DNA from: Anodontia alba | Taxonomy: Eukaryota; Mollusca; Bivalvia; Lucinida; Lucinidae | Direction: 5' to 3' | NCBI GenBank assembly: GCA_964016985.1 | Contig: OZ024835.1 | Span: forward strand, 62,026,714 to 62,090,713 | Length of the DNA: 64,000 nucleotides | Shown here: positions 32,800 to 43,454 of the stretch, one piece after another | Position numbering within the stretch: position 1 is the first letter of the stretch | How the letters are laid out: each line of letters opens with the position of its first letter | The notes under the pieces: model-generated | The model's input: the letters and a program-made list of their open reading frames with translations, nothing else | The model's database searches: none | What the model was told of the DNA's origin: nothing | Position numbers and translations under genes: made by a program

Positions 32800-35310
32800 T
32801 AAAACTTTTTTCTATCAAAATTTAAGTTTCAAAGTGCCGGCGTGACCTTGAAAATAAAGTGAAGGTCACCAAACTCTAATAAAACAAGATTCCTAAAATT
32901 ATTAAGCAAGATGCAACAGGAAAAACAAAAGTGTTTGGGGCATTAAAAAATACAAAGGGGAATAACTATAACAGTATTGATCCCCTGACCCTTCTTTTTC
33001 TGTAGCAGCAGCATCTCATGAATTTGAACATTTATGCAAAATATGCTAAGATTCCTAATACATGTAATACTAATCAAGATATGCAGGAAAAAAGATAGAG
33101 TGCACACAAGGTGCACTTTCTGAGTATTTATAATGTAGTGACCTTGAAAATAAGGTCAAGGTCACCAAATCTAATAACTTCTTTCCCCCATCCTGATGAT
33201 GTATCTGTGCTAGTTTGGTCAAATTCCAGCCATTGGTTAAAGAGATAGTCTGCACACAATCTTTAGTCTGCACACAAACATTTTACCGTATTAAGAAATT
33301 TTACAAAAGGCAATAACTCCAAGAGAATAAGCCCCTAGCCCTTACTTTCTCTTATGTAGGTACACTTTATTGATATTAATGTGTCACATAGCTTTTTTCT
33401 ATCAAAATTTGAGTTTCAAAGTGTCAGAGGTCCAGATCACGAAAATCTAATCACTTCTTTCCCTCATCCCAATGACGTATCTGTGCTACCTTGAACAAAT
33501 TCCATCTAATGCTTCATGAGATAGCGTGCACACAAGGGTCATTTTTAGAGTCTTTATAATGTAGTGACCTTGAAAATGAGGTCAAGGTCACAAAAATCTA
33601 ATCACTACTTTCCCATGTCCTATTGATGTATCTGTGCTAATTTGTTAAAATTCCAGCCATAATACAAGATATAGTGTGCACACAAGCTTTTCTCTGCTGG
33701 TGTGACCTTGAAAATGAGACAAAGGTCTCTAAAATCTAATCACTTCTTTCCCCAATCCCAATTATATATCTCTGCTAGTTTGGTCCAATTCCATCTATTG
33801 ATGCATGAGATAGAGTGCACACAAGTCTCTCTTACTGATTATTTATAATGTAGTGACATTAAAAATAAGGTGAAGGTTACCAAAATCCAATCACTTTTTT
33901 CCCCCATCCAGATGATGTACCTGTGCTAGTTTGGTCAAATTTCAGCCATTGGTTAAAGAGATAGTGTGCACACAAACATTTTACAAGGCTCACTTTTGGA
34001 GCATTTATAATGTAGTGACCTTGAAAATGAGGTCAAGGTCATAAAAATCTAATCACTTCTTTTCCATGTCCTAACAATGTATCTGTGCTAGTTTGTTAAA
34101 ATTCCAGCCATTGGTTCAAGATATAGTGTGCATAAAAGCTTTTTTCTATGAAAATTTGTGTTTCAAAGTGCCAGTGTGACCTTGAAAACAAAATAAAGGT
34201 CACTGAAATCTAATCACTTCTTTCCCCAATCCCCATGACATAGCTGTGCTAATTCGGTCAACTTCCATCTATTGATTCATGAAATAGAGTGCACACAAGG
34301 CTCACTTTTTGAGTATTTATAGTGTAGTGTCCTTGAAAATAAGGTCAAGGCCACCAAAATCCAATCAATGTTTTCCCCTATCCTAAGGATGTATCTGTGC
34401 TAGTCCAGCTATTGGTTAAAGAGATAATGTGCACACAAACTTTTTACTGCATTAACAAGGCTCACTTGTTGCGTATTTATAATGTAGTGACCTTGAAAAT
34501 AAGGTCAAGGTCACCAAAATCTAATCAATTCTTTCCCCCATCCTTATGATGTACCTGTGCTAGTTTGGTCAAATACCAGCCATCGGTTAAAGAGATAGTG
34601 TGCACACAAACTTTTTACTGCATTAACAAGGCTCACTTTTTGAGCATTTATAATGTAATGACCTTGAAAATAAGGTCAAGGTCACCAAAATCTAATCACT
34701 TCTTTCCCCCATCCTGATGATGTATCTGTGCTAGTTTGGTCAAATTCCAGCCATTGGTTAAAGAGACAGTGCACACACAAACTATTTACTGCATTAAGAA
34801 AAAAATTTACAAATGGCAATAACTCCAAGAGAATAAGCCCCCAGCCATTACTTTCTCTTATGTAGGTACACCTTATTAATATCAATGTATCTGTAGAAAC
34901 TGATGACTATCCATTGCTGGGTTTTCAAGATATTAGGAAAAAACCAGTATCGCAAATGGATACACGGACAAAAGTGAGTATTTATAATGTAGTAACCTTG
35001 AAAATAAGGTCAAGGTCACCAAAATCTAATCACTTCTTCCCCTCATCCTGATGATGTATCTGTGCTAGTTTGGTCAAATTCCAGCTATTCGTTAAAGAGA
35101 TAGAGTGCACACAAACCTTTTACTGCATTAAGAAAATTTTTTACAAAGGGCAGTAACTCCAAGAGAATTGACCCCTAGCCCTTACTGTCTCTTATGTAGG
35201 TACACCTTATTGATATCAATGTGCCTGCAGAAATTGATGAATATTCATCGCTGCGTTTTCACGTCGCGGACAGACACACGAACGGACAATGTGAAAACAG
35301 TATACCCCCC
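32800..35310. repeat. Long tandem-repeat element, roughly 145-170-bp units
   Basis: Units share TGTAGTGACCTTGAAAATAA, GGTCAAGGTCACCAAAATCT, AATCACTTCTTTCCCCCATC, GTATCTGTGCTAGTTTGGTC and GAGATAGTGTGCACACAA. Starts are visible near 32845, 33130, 33560, 33705, 33850, 34017, 34177, 34330, 34490, 34660 and 34990. Two longer segments with GGCAATAACTCCAAGAGAAT interrupt the array. It ends in ACGAACGGACAATGTGAAAA and TATACCCCCC, a motif also at 55570-55615. No gene. Confidence 0.85.
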
Positions 35311-35400
35311 ACCCCGGCAAACTTTTAAACACCCGCCCTCCCCCCCTCCACCTCCACAAACAAGTTTGCAGAGTGTGTGGGGGGGGGGGGTGCGGGTATG
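35311..35400. repeat. C-rich tract with G-rich complement
   Basis: CCCGCCCTCCCCCCCTCCAC then GTGTGTGGGGGGGGGG, which could pair as a hairpin around AACAAGTTTGC. The frames on both strands are compositional. Confidence 0.75.
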
Positions 35401-35494
35401 GTGGTATAAAAAACTTTAGACCATCATCAGTGCTGCTAATTGCCTTTGTCGGAGTTTTAAGGGTTATCATTAAAGCAGGTAAAAGCATTATACT

Positions 35495-35690
35495 TAGCTC
35501 GAATTAAGAGGGAATATCAGGTAAAAACTTTTTTTTATTTCTCCAAGAAAGCATATGTTGTGAGTACTCATTACAAGCACCTCAGATGGGCACTTCTAAT
35601 GAGTACAACAACATTTGTTTCTGTGAAAATATTAGAAAAATATCAGTACTGAGAAGTTTTCAGTTTGAAAAAAGTACCTTATCTGGACCA
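35495..35690. mobile_element. C-family MITE, copy C4
   Basis: AATTAAGAGGGAATATCAGG at the left; TTGTGAGTACTCATTACAAG and CACTTCTAATGAGTACAACA at the centre; AAAAAAGTACCTTATCTGGA at the right end. Confidence 0.75.
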
Positions 35691-35892
35691 TTGTACCTAT
35701 TCAGTATTCATCAAAATCAATGCTTGCAGGAGCAACACAGCAAATACATACTTAACTTCATGGGAAAAGAGGGCTTTCAGTATATCCACCATTTATGCTA
35801 CACATAAGAAGTGAAATTAAAGAAATTAAAGAACTAGCAGTGCAGACACTGACCAAATAATGAAGCAGTTTGATCAGTATCTACAAAGGACC

Positions 35893-36117
35893 TGTTAATC
35901 CATTGTAGTCTGGTGATCCCTAAAAGGGTAAATGGCAAACAGTGCAGACCCAGATCAGACGCTGCAGAATGTGGCATCTGATCTGGGTCTCTGCTGTTTG
36001 CAAATAGTTCAACCATTTTTCTCTCAGAATATTTAAATTATACAGCTTGACATACCTAAAATCAAAATTAGAATCTTCAATATATAATGTGGGGGAGTTC
36101 ATTCAGCCTATGGTAAA
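35893..36117. mobile_element. Q-family MITE, copy Q2
   Basis: GTTAATCCATTGTAGTCTGG at the left. The hairpin pairs GCAAACAGTGCAGACCCAGA with TCTGGGTCTCTGCTGTTTGC. The right part has TTAGAATCTTCAATATATAA and ends near TTCATTCAGCC. Confidence 0.75.
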
Positions 36118-36221
36118 GGAGGAGTATGATTCTAGGATATTTTTTTAATTTCTCCAAAAATACATATAGTGTGGGTCTTCAACAACATACATTGAAGAAA
36201 ATTATCCCAGAATTACATGTA

Positions 36222-36554
36222 CAGTCGACTCTCATTATCTCAAATTCCAAGGGACTCTCTAAAATACTTCGAGATATCCATACCTCGACATATCAGATTT
36301 GCAGAGTTCAGGAAAAAATAATTTGATTAACCACATTTAATAAATATATATGAATTGGACTCTTGAAGTTAGAGATATATTGAAAATATTAAGGAAAAGA
36401 GGAGAAACTGCTCCTTAGGAGAAATTTCTCCTCTTTTCCACAATATTTTTACCTGCTGTTAGATTTTCATGTTTAGGCAGGGACCAGATTTTCACTTCGA
36501 GATAAGCGGTTATTCGAGATATATTAAAGCAAGTTTGAGATAGCCAGTCAACAG
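36222..36554. mobile_element. TA-flanked pogo/Tigger-like MITE
   Basis: Left end CAGTCGACTCTCATTATCTC, right end, reversed, CTGTTGACTGGCTATCTCAA, both next to TA. A central palindrome lies at about 36396-36440 (AAAAGAGGAGAAACTGCTCC and its complement). No transposase. Confidence 0.75.
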
Positions 36555-36567
36555 TATTATTGTCAAA

Positions 36568-36725
36568 TCATAGCTCCAGATAAGAAGCTTTTCATCAACC
36601 GAAAAATATTGACAGTTTCTTATTTCTCAACAGAGCATAATTATGTTGTGGGTACTCAGAAGTGCCTTGATGAAGCGCTTCTAATGAGCACTCACAACCT
36701 ATGTTTTTGTTGAGAAATTACATGA
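36568..36725. mobile_element. C-family MITE, copy C5
   Basis: GCTCCAGATAAGAAGCTTTT at the left; TTGTGGGTACTCAGAAGTGC lacks four bases of the usual arm; CTTCTAATGAGCACTCACAA completes the second arm. Confidence 0.75.
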
Positions 36726-36759
36726 CGGCCAAGATGGCCGGGCATAGGGATTGGGTGAT

Positions 36760-37265
36760 CTTAAATTTGTTTGAATTCAAGAACACTGACAGATAACTCT
36801 TGTCACGGGAAGAGAGGGAAAATATCCCTTATCACCCTTTTCTGTTCCATAAATTTTCTAGAGCAGTTCTTGAATCGATCCTTAAAAGTTTCTGCACTTT
36901 TCTTGAATAATTGTTTAAGAACTGTGAGATTGGTTCTAGAACAGTGCAAGAGTAGTTCAAGACAAGAATAGTTTATGACCTGTTGAAGAATAGGAGTTCT
37001 TGAGTTCCAGAACAGGTCAAGAACAGGCATTCTTTAGTTCATTTGCAGCTTATGAACTGTTCTTGTTTTTTAGTTCTTTAACTTTTCTAGAACTTTTTTT
37101 CAAGCACAATTTAGGAACAAATTATTCCTAAAATTTGTCTAATTGAACATTTCTTAAACTGCGAGCTTGAAATGTTTGTGAACACTTCATGAACACTTCA
37201 AGTACAGTTCAAGAACTTAATTCTTGAAAAATACATGACTTTTTCTATTAAATTTTTTGCAGGGG
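36760..37265. repeat. Region rich in TCAAGAAC/GTTCTTGA words
   Basis: Short words on both strands recur at irregular spacing: TTCAAGAAC, TTCTTGAAT, GGTCAAGAACAGG, GTTCTTGAGTTCC, CAGTTCAAGAACTTAATTC. There is no fixed unit length. The 66- and 75-residue frames are readings through it. Confidence 0.55.
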
Positions 37266-37321
37266 TAATCCTAACAAGTTCTCTTGGGTCTACATAATTA
37301 TTGCCAATCATCCAGCACATA

Positions 37322-37532
37322 TACCTTTACCACTCTCTTGGCTAATTCAGCAGATGACAAACTGATGATGTTTTTCTCATATTTCCCAGAAAACAAGATT
37401 TGACATTTCATGCAAATTGTCTCCTGTGGAGACAATTTGTATGAAATGTCAAATCCTGTTTTCTGGGAAAAATAAGAAGAATATTTCAGTATGTAATATG
37501 CAGAAAATTTTACCCAGAGTGCTAAGTGTTAA
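37322..37532. mobile_element. M-family MITE, copy M10 (well preserved)
   Basis: CAGCAGATGACAAACTGATG, TTTGACATTTCATGCAAATT and TCTCCTGTGGAGA are mirrored by AATTTGTATGAAATGTCAAA and CTGGGAAAAATAAGAAGAAT. The right end TTTACCCAGAGTGCTAAGTG meets TTAA. Confidence 0.85.
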
Positions 37533-37735
37533 GCCTTAAACTGCCAATCACAAATGCAGCAGAACAGACATTTTGAAAGATTTTTTTTTTTTTTTTCATA
37601 GAAAATAAGTCTTGACATTTCATGTTAATCATCTGCCAGGCAAATGATTCAGATGAAATGTGAAAATTTATTTCCTTGAAAAAAAAACAAAAAAACAGAT
37701 TGACGTCTGCTACAAATTTTGCTTGGCACTTTCAG
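37529..37735. mobile_element. G-family MITE, copy G8
   Basis: Shares the TTAA of M10. GCCTTAAACTGCCAATCACA, AGTCTTGACATTTCATGTTA at the left; GATGAAATGTGAAAATTTAT and GACGTCTGCTACAAATTTTG at the right. Confidence 0.7.
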
Positions 37736-37965
37736 ACAACTCACAAAGTAGTGAAATAGGCATTACTAATGACAAACCACACTAGTTCTTATGTGGAAAA
37801 AAAATTATCCCAAAATTAATGCCCAAAACTCATTCAATTTACAATACACATACCTAGATGATGAAGAGGGCATTTTCAAATCTTTGCAGAGACCTTAAAA
37901 TTCAGACAACACTTCTGGACTATGTTGGGTGGTCTGTCTCCTTGGGCATTTAGTAATTGTTTGTT

Positions 37966-38165
37966 TCTGTTGGAGTTTAACGACATGTCAACCCTTGTGG
38001 GTCATTTTGTGTCGTCTCCCAGAGAAAGGGAGAAGAGAGATAGAAGAGATAGCAGAGGAGACGTCAAAGACAGGGACAGGGGAGAAAGGAAAATGAATGA
38101 AAGTGAAGAAACAGAAGTATTGACTGTATATAAAATCTGTGTTGGGGAGGCAGGTCTTTGATCGC
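37966..38165. mobile_element. Second copy of the 16303-16577 SINE-like element
   Basis: GTTGGAGTTTAACGACATGT, CAACCCTTGTGGGTCATTTT, CGTCTCCCAGAGAAAGGGAG and GAAGTGAAGAAACAGAA-like words follow in the same order as at 16303-16577. The tRNA-like end is missing or decayed. Confidence 0.65.
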
Positions 38166-38196
38166 AGCATCAGAAAACATAGACATGTGACCCCAG

Positions 38197-38410
38197 TTAA
38201 CCCTTGTCCTGCTGAATGAATTAAGAAGCCACACCCATTTTTAATTTTCAGCCCATCAAATTACTTAATCCAGATTGTTGAAAAAGATTCACATACTTAA
38301 TGGCAAACATTGCAGATCCAGATCAGTTGGCTTCTTCAGAAGCCAACTGATCTGGATCTACACTGTCTGCAAAGACAGGGTATATCCAGGTTCAGCAGGA
38401 CAAGGATTAA
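38197..38410. mobile_element. P-family MITE, copy P7 (complete)
   Basis: TTAA at both ends, CCCTTGTCCTGCTGAATGAA at the left, GGTTCAGCAGGACAAGGA at the right; the core pairs AGTTGGCTTCTTCAGAAGCC with AACTGATCTGGATCTACACT. Confidence 0.9.
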
Positions 38411-38414
38411 GATT

Positions 38415-38555
38415 CCAATCAGCCTGTGCATTCATGCAGTCCAATCAGAATCTTCAAAGAGCATTTTAGATATCCAAGCATGCAAAGTTTCTACATGAGG
38501 ACAATGAAGACTCTGATCAGACTGCGTGGATGCACAGGTTGATTTGAGTCTTAGC
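38415..38555. repeat. Inverted repeat with CAGCCTGTGCAT arms
   Basis: AATCAGCCTGTGCATTCATG and TGGATGCACAGGTTGATTTG pair; GTCCAATCAGAATCTTCA and GAAGACTCTGATCAGACT extend the arms. Confidence 0.65.
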
Positions 38556-38794
38556 TGAGCGTACATGTCAGAAGGTACCTTTACCCACATTACAGCTCAT
38601 TTATCATTTGCATGCCTACAAGCTTCGATCAATTTTCGATAATTCAACTCCTAAGGTGACTTGTGCAATGAAGGTTGCTTTTCTCATAGAGTTGAAACTC
38701 ATTTGTCAAATGTCTAACAAACAAACACCTGCACACTAATTACTTAACTGACATGTTATCTTTGTAGTCTCATCAGCGTTAATCTGCTGTCTGC

Positions 38795-38975
38795 TGAATG
38801 TAAATACGAGCAGACGATATTTTAAAATGCTGTCTGCTGATAATTTAAATTCCTGCTTTTTTCTTCGCAGGTAGGGCATGTTATTTCATGTCCTTAGGAG
38901 GCAAGTCACATGGTATGTCAAGCCCTATTTTCTAAGAAAAAATATTGTTAACTATTTTACGTCTGCTAAATTTTG
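38795..38975. mobile_element. M-like MITE, copy M11
   Basis: CGAGCAGACGATATTTTAAA and GTCTGCTGATAATTTAAATT at the left; GGTATGTCAAGCCCTATTTT and TTTTACGTCTGCTAAATTTT at the right. Confidence 0.5.
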
Positions 38976-38992
38976 TTATATCCATATAATAC

Positions 38993-39174
38993 AAGCTCCA
39001 GAAAAAGTGCTTTTTTCAACCAGTGTTGACAGTTTTCTTATTTCTCGATGAAAACATCTGTTGTGGGTACTCATTAGAAGCGCCTCAGCAAGGCACTTCT
39101 AAAGAGTACCCACAACATATGTTTTCGTTGAGAAAATCAGAAACATATTATGTGGTCCCCCCTCTTATCTGTAG
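38993..39174. mobile_element. C-family MITE, copy C6
   Basis: AAGCTCCAGAAAAAGTGC at the left, TTGTGGGTACTCATTAGAAG, CACTTCTAAAGAGTACCCAC, and CCCCTCTTATCTGTAGC at the right. Confidence 0.85.
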
Positions 39175-39699
39175 CAATGCATACAAGGATTAATTTCCTA
39201 AGATAACTAAACAACACCTCTGAACTGGTTAGATTGTTATCATGATCGCTTTGATGTCGAAATGTAACATTTTGATCTTTTTCATATATCTCAAAACTTG
39301 GCAAAATCTCACAATAAATTATTACAATTTAACATGACAACCCTGGATATAAGCAGACAATGGAGGCTGATTCATTGGATCAAAGATGGGAACACATATG
39401 TATCACAACAGATCTTAAAGAAGTTCAAAATAAAACCTGCATTGAGAAGATATTTTTATTTGTTGTTTTCTTCCACCAAAATTTTTTATAATTAATGCCA
39501 TAATTTTTACCTTAATGAGTCTTTTTTACCCTAGCAAACCTTATTGATTAAAACTGTTAAATTTCAAAAAGCCAGATCAAAGGGGCCTTGATTTTTCCAG
39601 ATCAATAGTACATATACTATCAAACATACAGTCCATGTAAAAAGTGCACGCTCAATTGCTTATGTTCCCAACAATTTGAGAAAGCCAAAATGTGCTTGC
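39175..39699. other. Non-coding stretch with nothing recognised
   Basis: AT-rich; the 65-residue frame at 39298-39495 has no recognisable domain and lacks gene-like context. Confidence 0.55.
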
Positions 39700-39912
39700 T
39701 TAACCCTTGTCCTGCTGAACCCAGAGAAGCCCTGCCTTGCAAACAGTGTAGATCCAGATCAGTTGGCTTCTGAAGAAGCCAACTGATCTGGAGCTGCATT
39801 GTTTGCCATTTAGTATTTGAATTTGTATCAACAGCCTGGATCAAGTAATCTGATTAGCTGAAAATTGGAAATGGGCATGGCATCTTAATTTATTCAGCAG
39901 GACAAGGGTTAA
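39700..39912. mobile_element. P-family MITE, copy P8 (complete)
   Basis: TTAA at both ends, CCCTTGTCCTGCTGAACCCA at the left, TTTATTCAGCAGGACAAGGG at the right. Confidence 0.9.
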
Positions 39913-39954
39913 AACGGGTAATTTCCACTTTGTTACCTTTCATGGGATCTAAAA

Positions 39955-40135
39955 TAATCATAGCTTTTTTCAATACAAAAGTATTGATATTTTTCTTATT
40001 TCTCCATGAAAAAATGTCGTGGGTACACAATATATGGGCCTCAGTAAGGCGCTTCAAATGAGTAACCTTAACATATGTTTTCGTGGAGAAATAAGAAAAA
40101 TATTTACCTGATACCCACTCTCATCTAGACCTAGC
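39955..40135. mobile_element. C-family MITE, copy C7
   Basis: TTTTTCAATACAAAAGTATTG, then TTTCTCCATGAAAAAATGTC; the left arm is altered to CGTGGGTACACAATATATGG. The right arm has CGTGGAGAAATAAGAAAAAT and ends ACTCTCATCTAGACC. Confidence 0.75.
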
Positions 40136-40259
40136 GAAGCTTAATACATGTGGCTTAAGACAGATTTGACCATACACACATCCAAGACAGATCAGTACAG
40201 CTATCTGAGTCTTTGCTGATTGAGTGCTTTCCATGGATAGCAATGGATCCAAGCTTGTT

Positions 40260-40457
40260 TTAACCCTTGTTTTAATCCTGGTCATGCCTTTGCAAACAGT
40301 GTAGATCCAGATCTGTTGGCTTCTGAAGAAGCCAACTGATCTAGATCTGCACTGTCTGAGCAGCCATTATGTGAATTTATATCAAAAGTCTGGTCTGATT
40401 GGCTGAACATTAGAAATGGGTGTGGCATCTTAATTAATTCAGCCAGACAAGGGTAAG
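40260..40457. mobile_element. P-family MITE, copy P9
   Basis: TTTTAACCCTTGTTTTAATC at the left, with part of the arm lost; the hairpin and TTAATTCAGCCAGACAAGGG at the right remain. Confidence 0.8.
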
Positions 40458-40514
40458 GAACTGATGATACTGCCTGGATGGGCAGTCTGATAATTATCTA
40501 TAAAGATCAGTATT

Positions 40515-40968
40515 ATACCGCATAACAGTTTTCTTATTTCTCAACAAAAAAATATGTTGTGGGTACTCATTAACCATTGTCCTGCTGAATAAAGATGCCA
40601 CACCTATTTCTAATTTTCAGCCAATCAGATTACTTGATCCAGCTTTTTGCTATAAATTCACACACTTAATGGCAAACAGTGCAGATCCAGATCAGTTAGC
40701 TTCTTCAGAAGCCAACTGATCTGGATCTACACTGTTTGCAAAGGTAGGGTATATCCGGATTCAGCAGGACAAGGGTTAAAAGTGCCTCAGTGAGGCACTT
40801 CTAATGAGTACCCACTGCTGAGGTGCTTCTAATGAGTACCATCAATGTATGCTTTTGGCAAGAAATAAGAAAATTATTAATACTACCCTCAACATATGCT
40901 TCTGGCGCAAATATGAAAATCATCTATCATTTTCAGTTGAAAAAAGCGCCTTATCTGGAGTATGCATT
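40515..40968. mobile_element. C-family MITE, copy C8, split by P10
   Basis: TATGTTGTGGGTACTCA stands before the P10 insertion and AAGTGCCTCAGTGAGGCACT after it, so the C palindrome was cut at its TCATTAGAAG word. A second right arm (GAGGTGCTTCTAATGAGTAC) suggests local duplication. The right end reads AAAAAGCGCCTTATCTGGAG. Confidence 0.75.
40570..40779. mobile_element. P-family MITE, copy P10, inserted in C8
   Basis: TTAA on both sides (40570-40573, 40776-40779); CCATTGTCCTGCTGAATAAA at the left, GGATTCAGCAGGACAAGGG at the right. Removing it with one TTAA restores a C-family arm, which documents the TTAA duplication. Confidence 0.9.
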
Positions 40969-41047
40969 GCTGAGTGCACATGTCAGACAGTGCACTATCT
41001 CACATGTTGCTGACATTCAATCCTTTTAACTACTCAAGTACCTTTGC

Positions 41048-41592
41048 TCTAGATAAGGCCAGAGAAAATTAGTTATTACCATAGATTCTCATCCAGATTT
41101 TAGAAAAAAAAAAATGAAGTGGGTGGGTGAATTTTATTTTTTTATTTTTTATTCCTGAGCCATACAGTGAAGATGTCAATCATAGCAAAACAAGATAACT
41201 AACTACCATGTACAAAAAGAAGAAAATCTTGTTTTAATACTCTTTCATAATTCATTTGCAGTTCTTAAAAGTGATATAAAGTCTGTTTTCAGCAAAAGTC
41301 CAGTTGCCTCAGAAAAAGTTTTCCACCTCAATTTTTTTTTTTTTGGGTCAGAATTTTTAGGGGCGGGTGGGGATGAGAATCTAATAATAAATTTTCTCTG
41401 GCCTAAGGCACTTTTTTTTTTTCCAACCAAAATATATTCATATTTCACTTATTTCTCCAGGAAAACGTATGTTGTGGGTACTCATAAGAAGGGCCTGGCT
41501 AGGGCGCTTATAATGAGTACCTACAACATATGTTTTTGTGGAGAAATAAGAAAACTATTTAGCCGCTACTCACTCTTATCTAGAGCTTAAAG
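41048..41592. mobile_element. C-family MITE, copy C9, with inner inverted repeat
   Basis: TGCTCTAGATAAGG at the left end and CTCTTATCTAGAGC at the right. The left side carries GGCCAGAGAAAATTAGTTAT with GATTCTCATCC, repeated inverted at 41375-41408, marking an inserted element of about 360 bp. The C palindrome core lies at 41440-41550. Confidence 0.65.
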
Positions 41593-41940
41593 CAGTACAT
41601 ATATCAGAATTATTCCCAGACATACCGTATTTCCCTCAAATATTCATACACTTTAACTCTTAACCATACTTGTCCTAAAACTTAAGCTAGTCCATTTCCC
41701 ACCCTCTCATACAAAAATATAATGATTCACTTAATAGTATACTTGACAAATTGCATAATAGGCGATTGTTATTCTCTGGTAAAACAGTTACCAATTCATA
41801 TGTCAAGAGGCCATCAAGTTAGATTGAGCACAAGGCTAAAATGCAACACTTTATATACTAATTGTACTGTACAGATAGTTTGATGAGAAAAATGTATTAC
41901 AAAAGAAGATATTTCCCCAAGAAAATATGTTTGTGGAAAA

Positions 41941-42455
41941 CAAGAAATGTCTTTAATTACAGCTGTCGCAGGACAGCGTAGCTCCCCTGAATCGCACTTT
42001 GCCTCTAAAAACTTTAACCAAATAATTTTAACATAATTGTTTTCTAATTTTTCATGTGGGTCGAGATGATACAGCATAAACTTCAGACCAGCATCTAACA
42101 TGAGGGCATAATGGCGTTAGCCATACAGAGGTTCAGGAGATATAGCCTTTTAAAAATTTAACCATAACCCTTCTCAAGCTGAATAAATTAAGATGCCATG
42201 CCCACTTCTAATTTCCAGCCGATCAGATTACTTGATCCTTGTTTTTGATAAAAATTCACATATTCAATGACAAACAGTGCAGATCCAGATTAGAAGCCAA
42301 CTGATCTGGATCTACACTGTTTGCTAAGACAAGGCATGTCGTGTACAGCAAGAGAAGGGTTAAACAAACGCCAACACCAATACTGACGCCAATGTCGACG
42401 GTGATTGCTACAGCTCTACCCTACTTTCATACAGGCGAGCTAAAAAGGGCAGCTG
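41941..42455 (-). mobile_element. Pearl/Helentron-like element with hairpin end, split by P11
   Basis: The left end reads CAAGAAATGTCTTTAATTAC then GCTGTCGCAGGACAGC, a clean hairpin, then GTAGCTCCCCTGA. After P11 the element resumes with CGCCAACACCAATACTGACG and ends CTTTCATACAGGCGAGCTAA. There is one short body rather than a long array. Confidence 0.55.
42164..42363. mobile_element. P-family MITE, copy P11
   Basis: The left flank has decayed to ATAA before CCCTTCTCAAGCTGAATA; the right end AGCAAGAGAAGGG is followed by TTAA. The hairpin has lost part of one arm (CCAGATTAGAAGCC). Confidence 0.8.
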
Positions 42456-42654
42456 CCGATAGTACCAGACCCTATTTTTCTTGCTGGAAGAGATCTGAAT
42501 TATTTTCATACTTAAGCAGATGGTAAGGTATGATGCAGTTCAGATTACAATGAATAATTCAAATGTTGGAATGGAATAAAAAAAAATATATATATATCAA
42601 CTTTGATGGCTAGTATGATTATATATAATAAAACTGGTAAAAAAGAAAAAATGC
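42456..42654. other. Non-coding, AT-rich
   Basis: Contains a short TA run near 42590; no gene or repeat boundary recognised. Confidence 0.5.
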
Positions 42655-42745
42655 AAAAAAGTTTGAGAAAAATGTATCAAACCTATGACCTTCTACCCAT
42701 AAAACGGATGTGCTAACCATTAATACGCTACGGAAGATGTTAGTT
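42655..42745 (-). mobile_element. tRNA-like SINE head, copy F
   Basis: On the minus strand: TAATGGTTAGCACATCCG (A-box-like) and TCATAGGTTTGATACATT (B-box-like), 35-40 bases apart. No tRNA cloverleaf can be closed. Confidence 0.5.
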
Positions 42746-43049
42746 TCTGCTGTCCTTAAAAGGTATCTCCTTGCCGAGTGCTCTTCAGCTGAAAATCAAT
42801 AAACTACTTATGTGAGGAAACCTAACCTATTATGCCTTCGGCAAACAATTCCATAATTACGAGGGAAAAATATGGTAATAGGATTTGGAGAACTTTGTCT
42901 TGAAGGTTTCCTGACTTCACACCAAGATATACTAAGCAGATTATAAAGAATTGAAATATTTTGTCATTACACTAATCTGATTGTCAGCAATAATATATAT
43001 CGGTACTGCATTTACACTAAATATCCGAACAGTGAATGGTCTGACAGGC
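42746..43049. other. Non-coding stretch with nothing recognised
   Basis: Possibly the body of the adjoining SINE, but no second copy is present here to define it. Confidence 0.4.
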
Positions 43050-43130
43050 TCTAGCAAACAGTGTAGACCCAGATCAGATGCTGCAGAATGCAACATCTGA
43101 TCAAGGTCTGCACTGTTTGCAATCCTCCAT
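43050..43130. repeat. GATCAG hairpin unit (Q3)
   Basis: GCAAACAGTGTAGACCCAGA and AGGTCTGCACTGTTTGC pair around GATGCTGCAGAATGCAACAT. The flanking Q ends are absent. Confidence 0.75.
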
Positions 43131-43191
43131 CAGACTTTTAAACAAATCAACATAGAGTTTAACAGACACGGTCAAGTTTAAGAACAAGTCG

Positions 43192-43431
43192 AGGGTTGAG
43201 CGCAAGACTGGCATAAGTCAGATGGTTGTTTTTCCCCAAACCTAATCTCCTCACCATGAAGGCATTATGAAGATTACAACATTTCTTTCTGTAAACAATG
43301 AAAATTTAGGTGCCATTGCTCGTATGAGCAATGGCACCTAAATTTGCATTGTTTACAAAGGGGTCCAAATTGCCCCTAAACAAGGGTTTCAGAAATATGT
43401 TTTGAGTTACCATAGTCTTGCGCTCAACCCT
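43192..43431. mobile_element. MITE with AGGGTTGAGCGCAAGACT ends
   Basis: AGGGTTGAGCGCAAGACT at the left and AGTCTTGCGCTCAACCCT at the right are exact complements. A second perfect hairpin at about 43293-43362 pairs TTAGGTGCCATTGCTC with GAGCAATGGCACCTAA. Confidence 0.8.
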
Positions 43432-43454
43432 AGAAGTATGGTTAGAACATAGTA

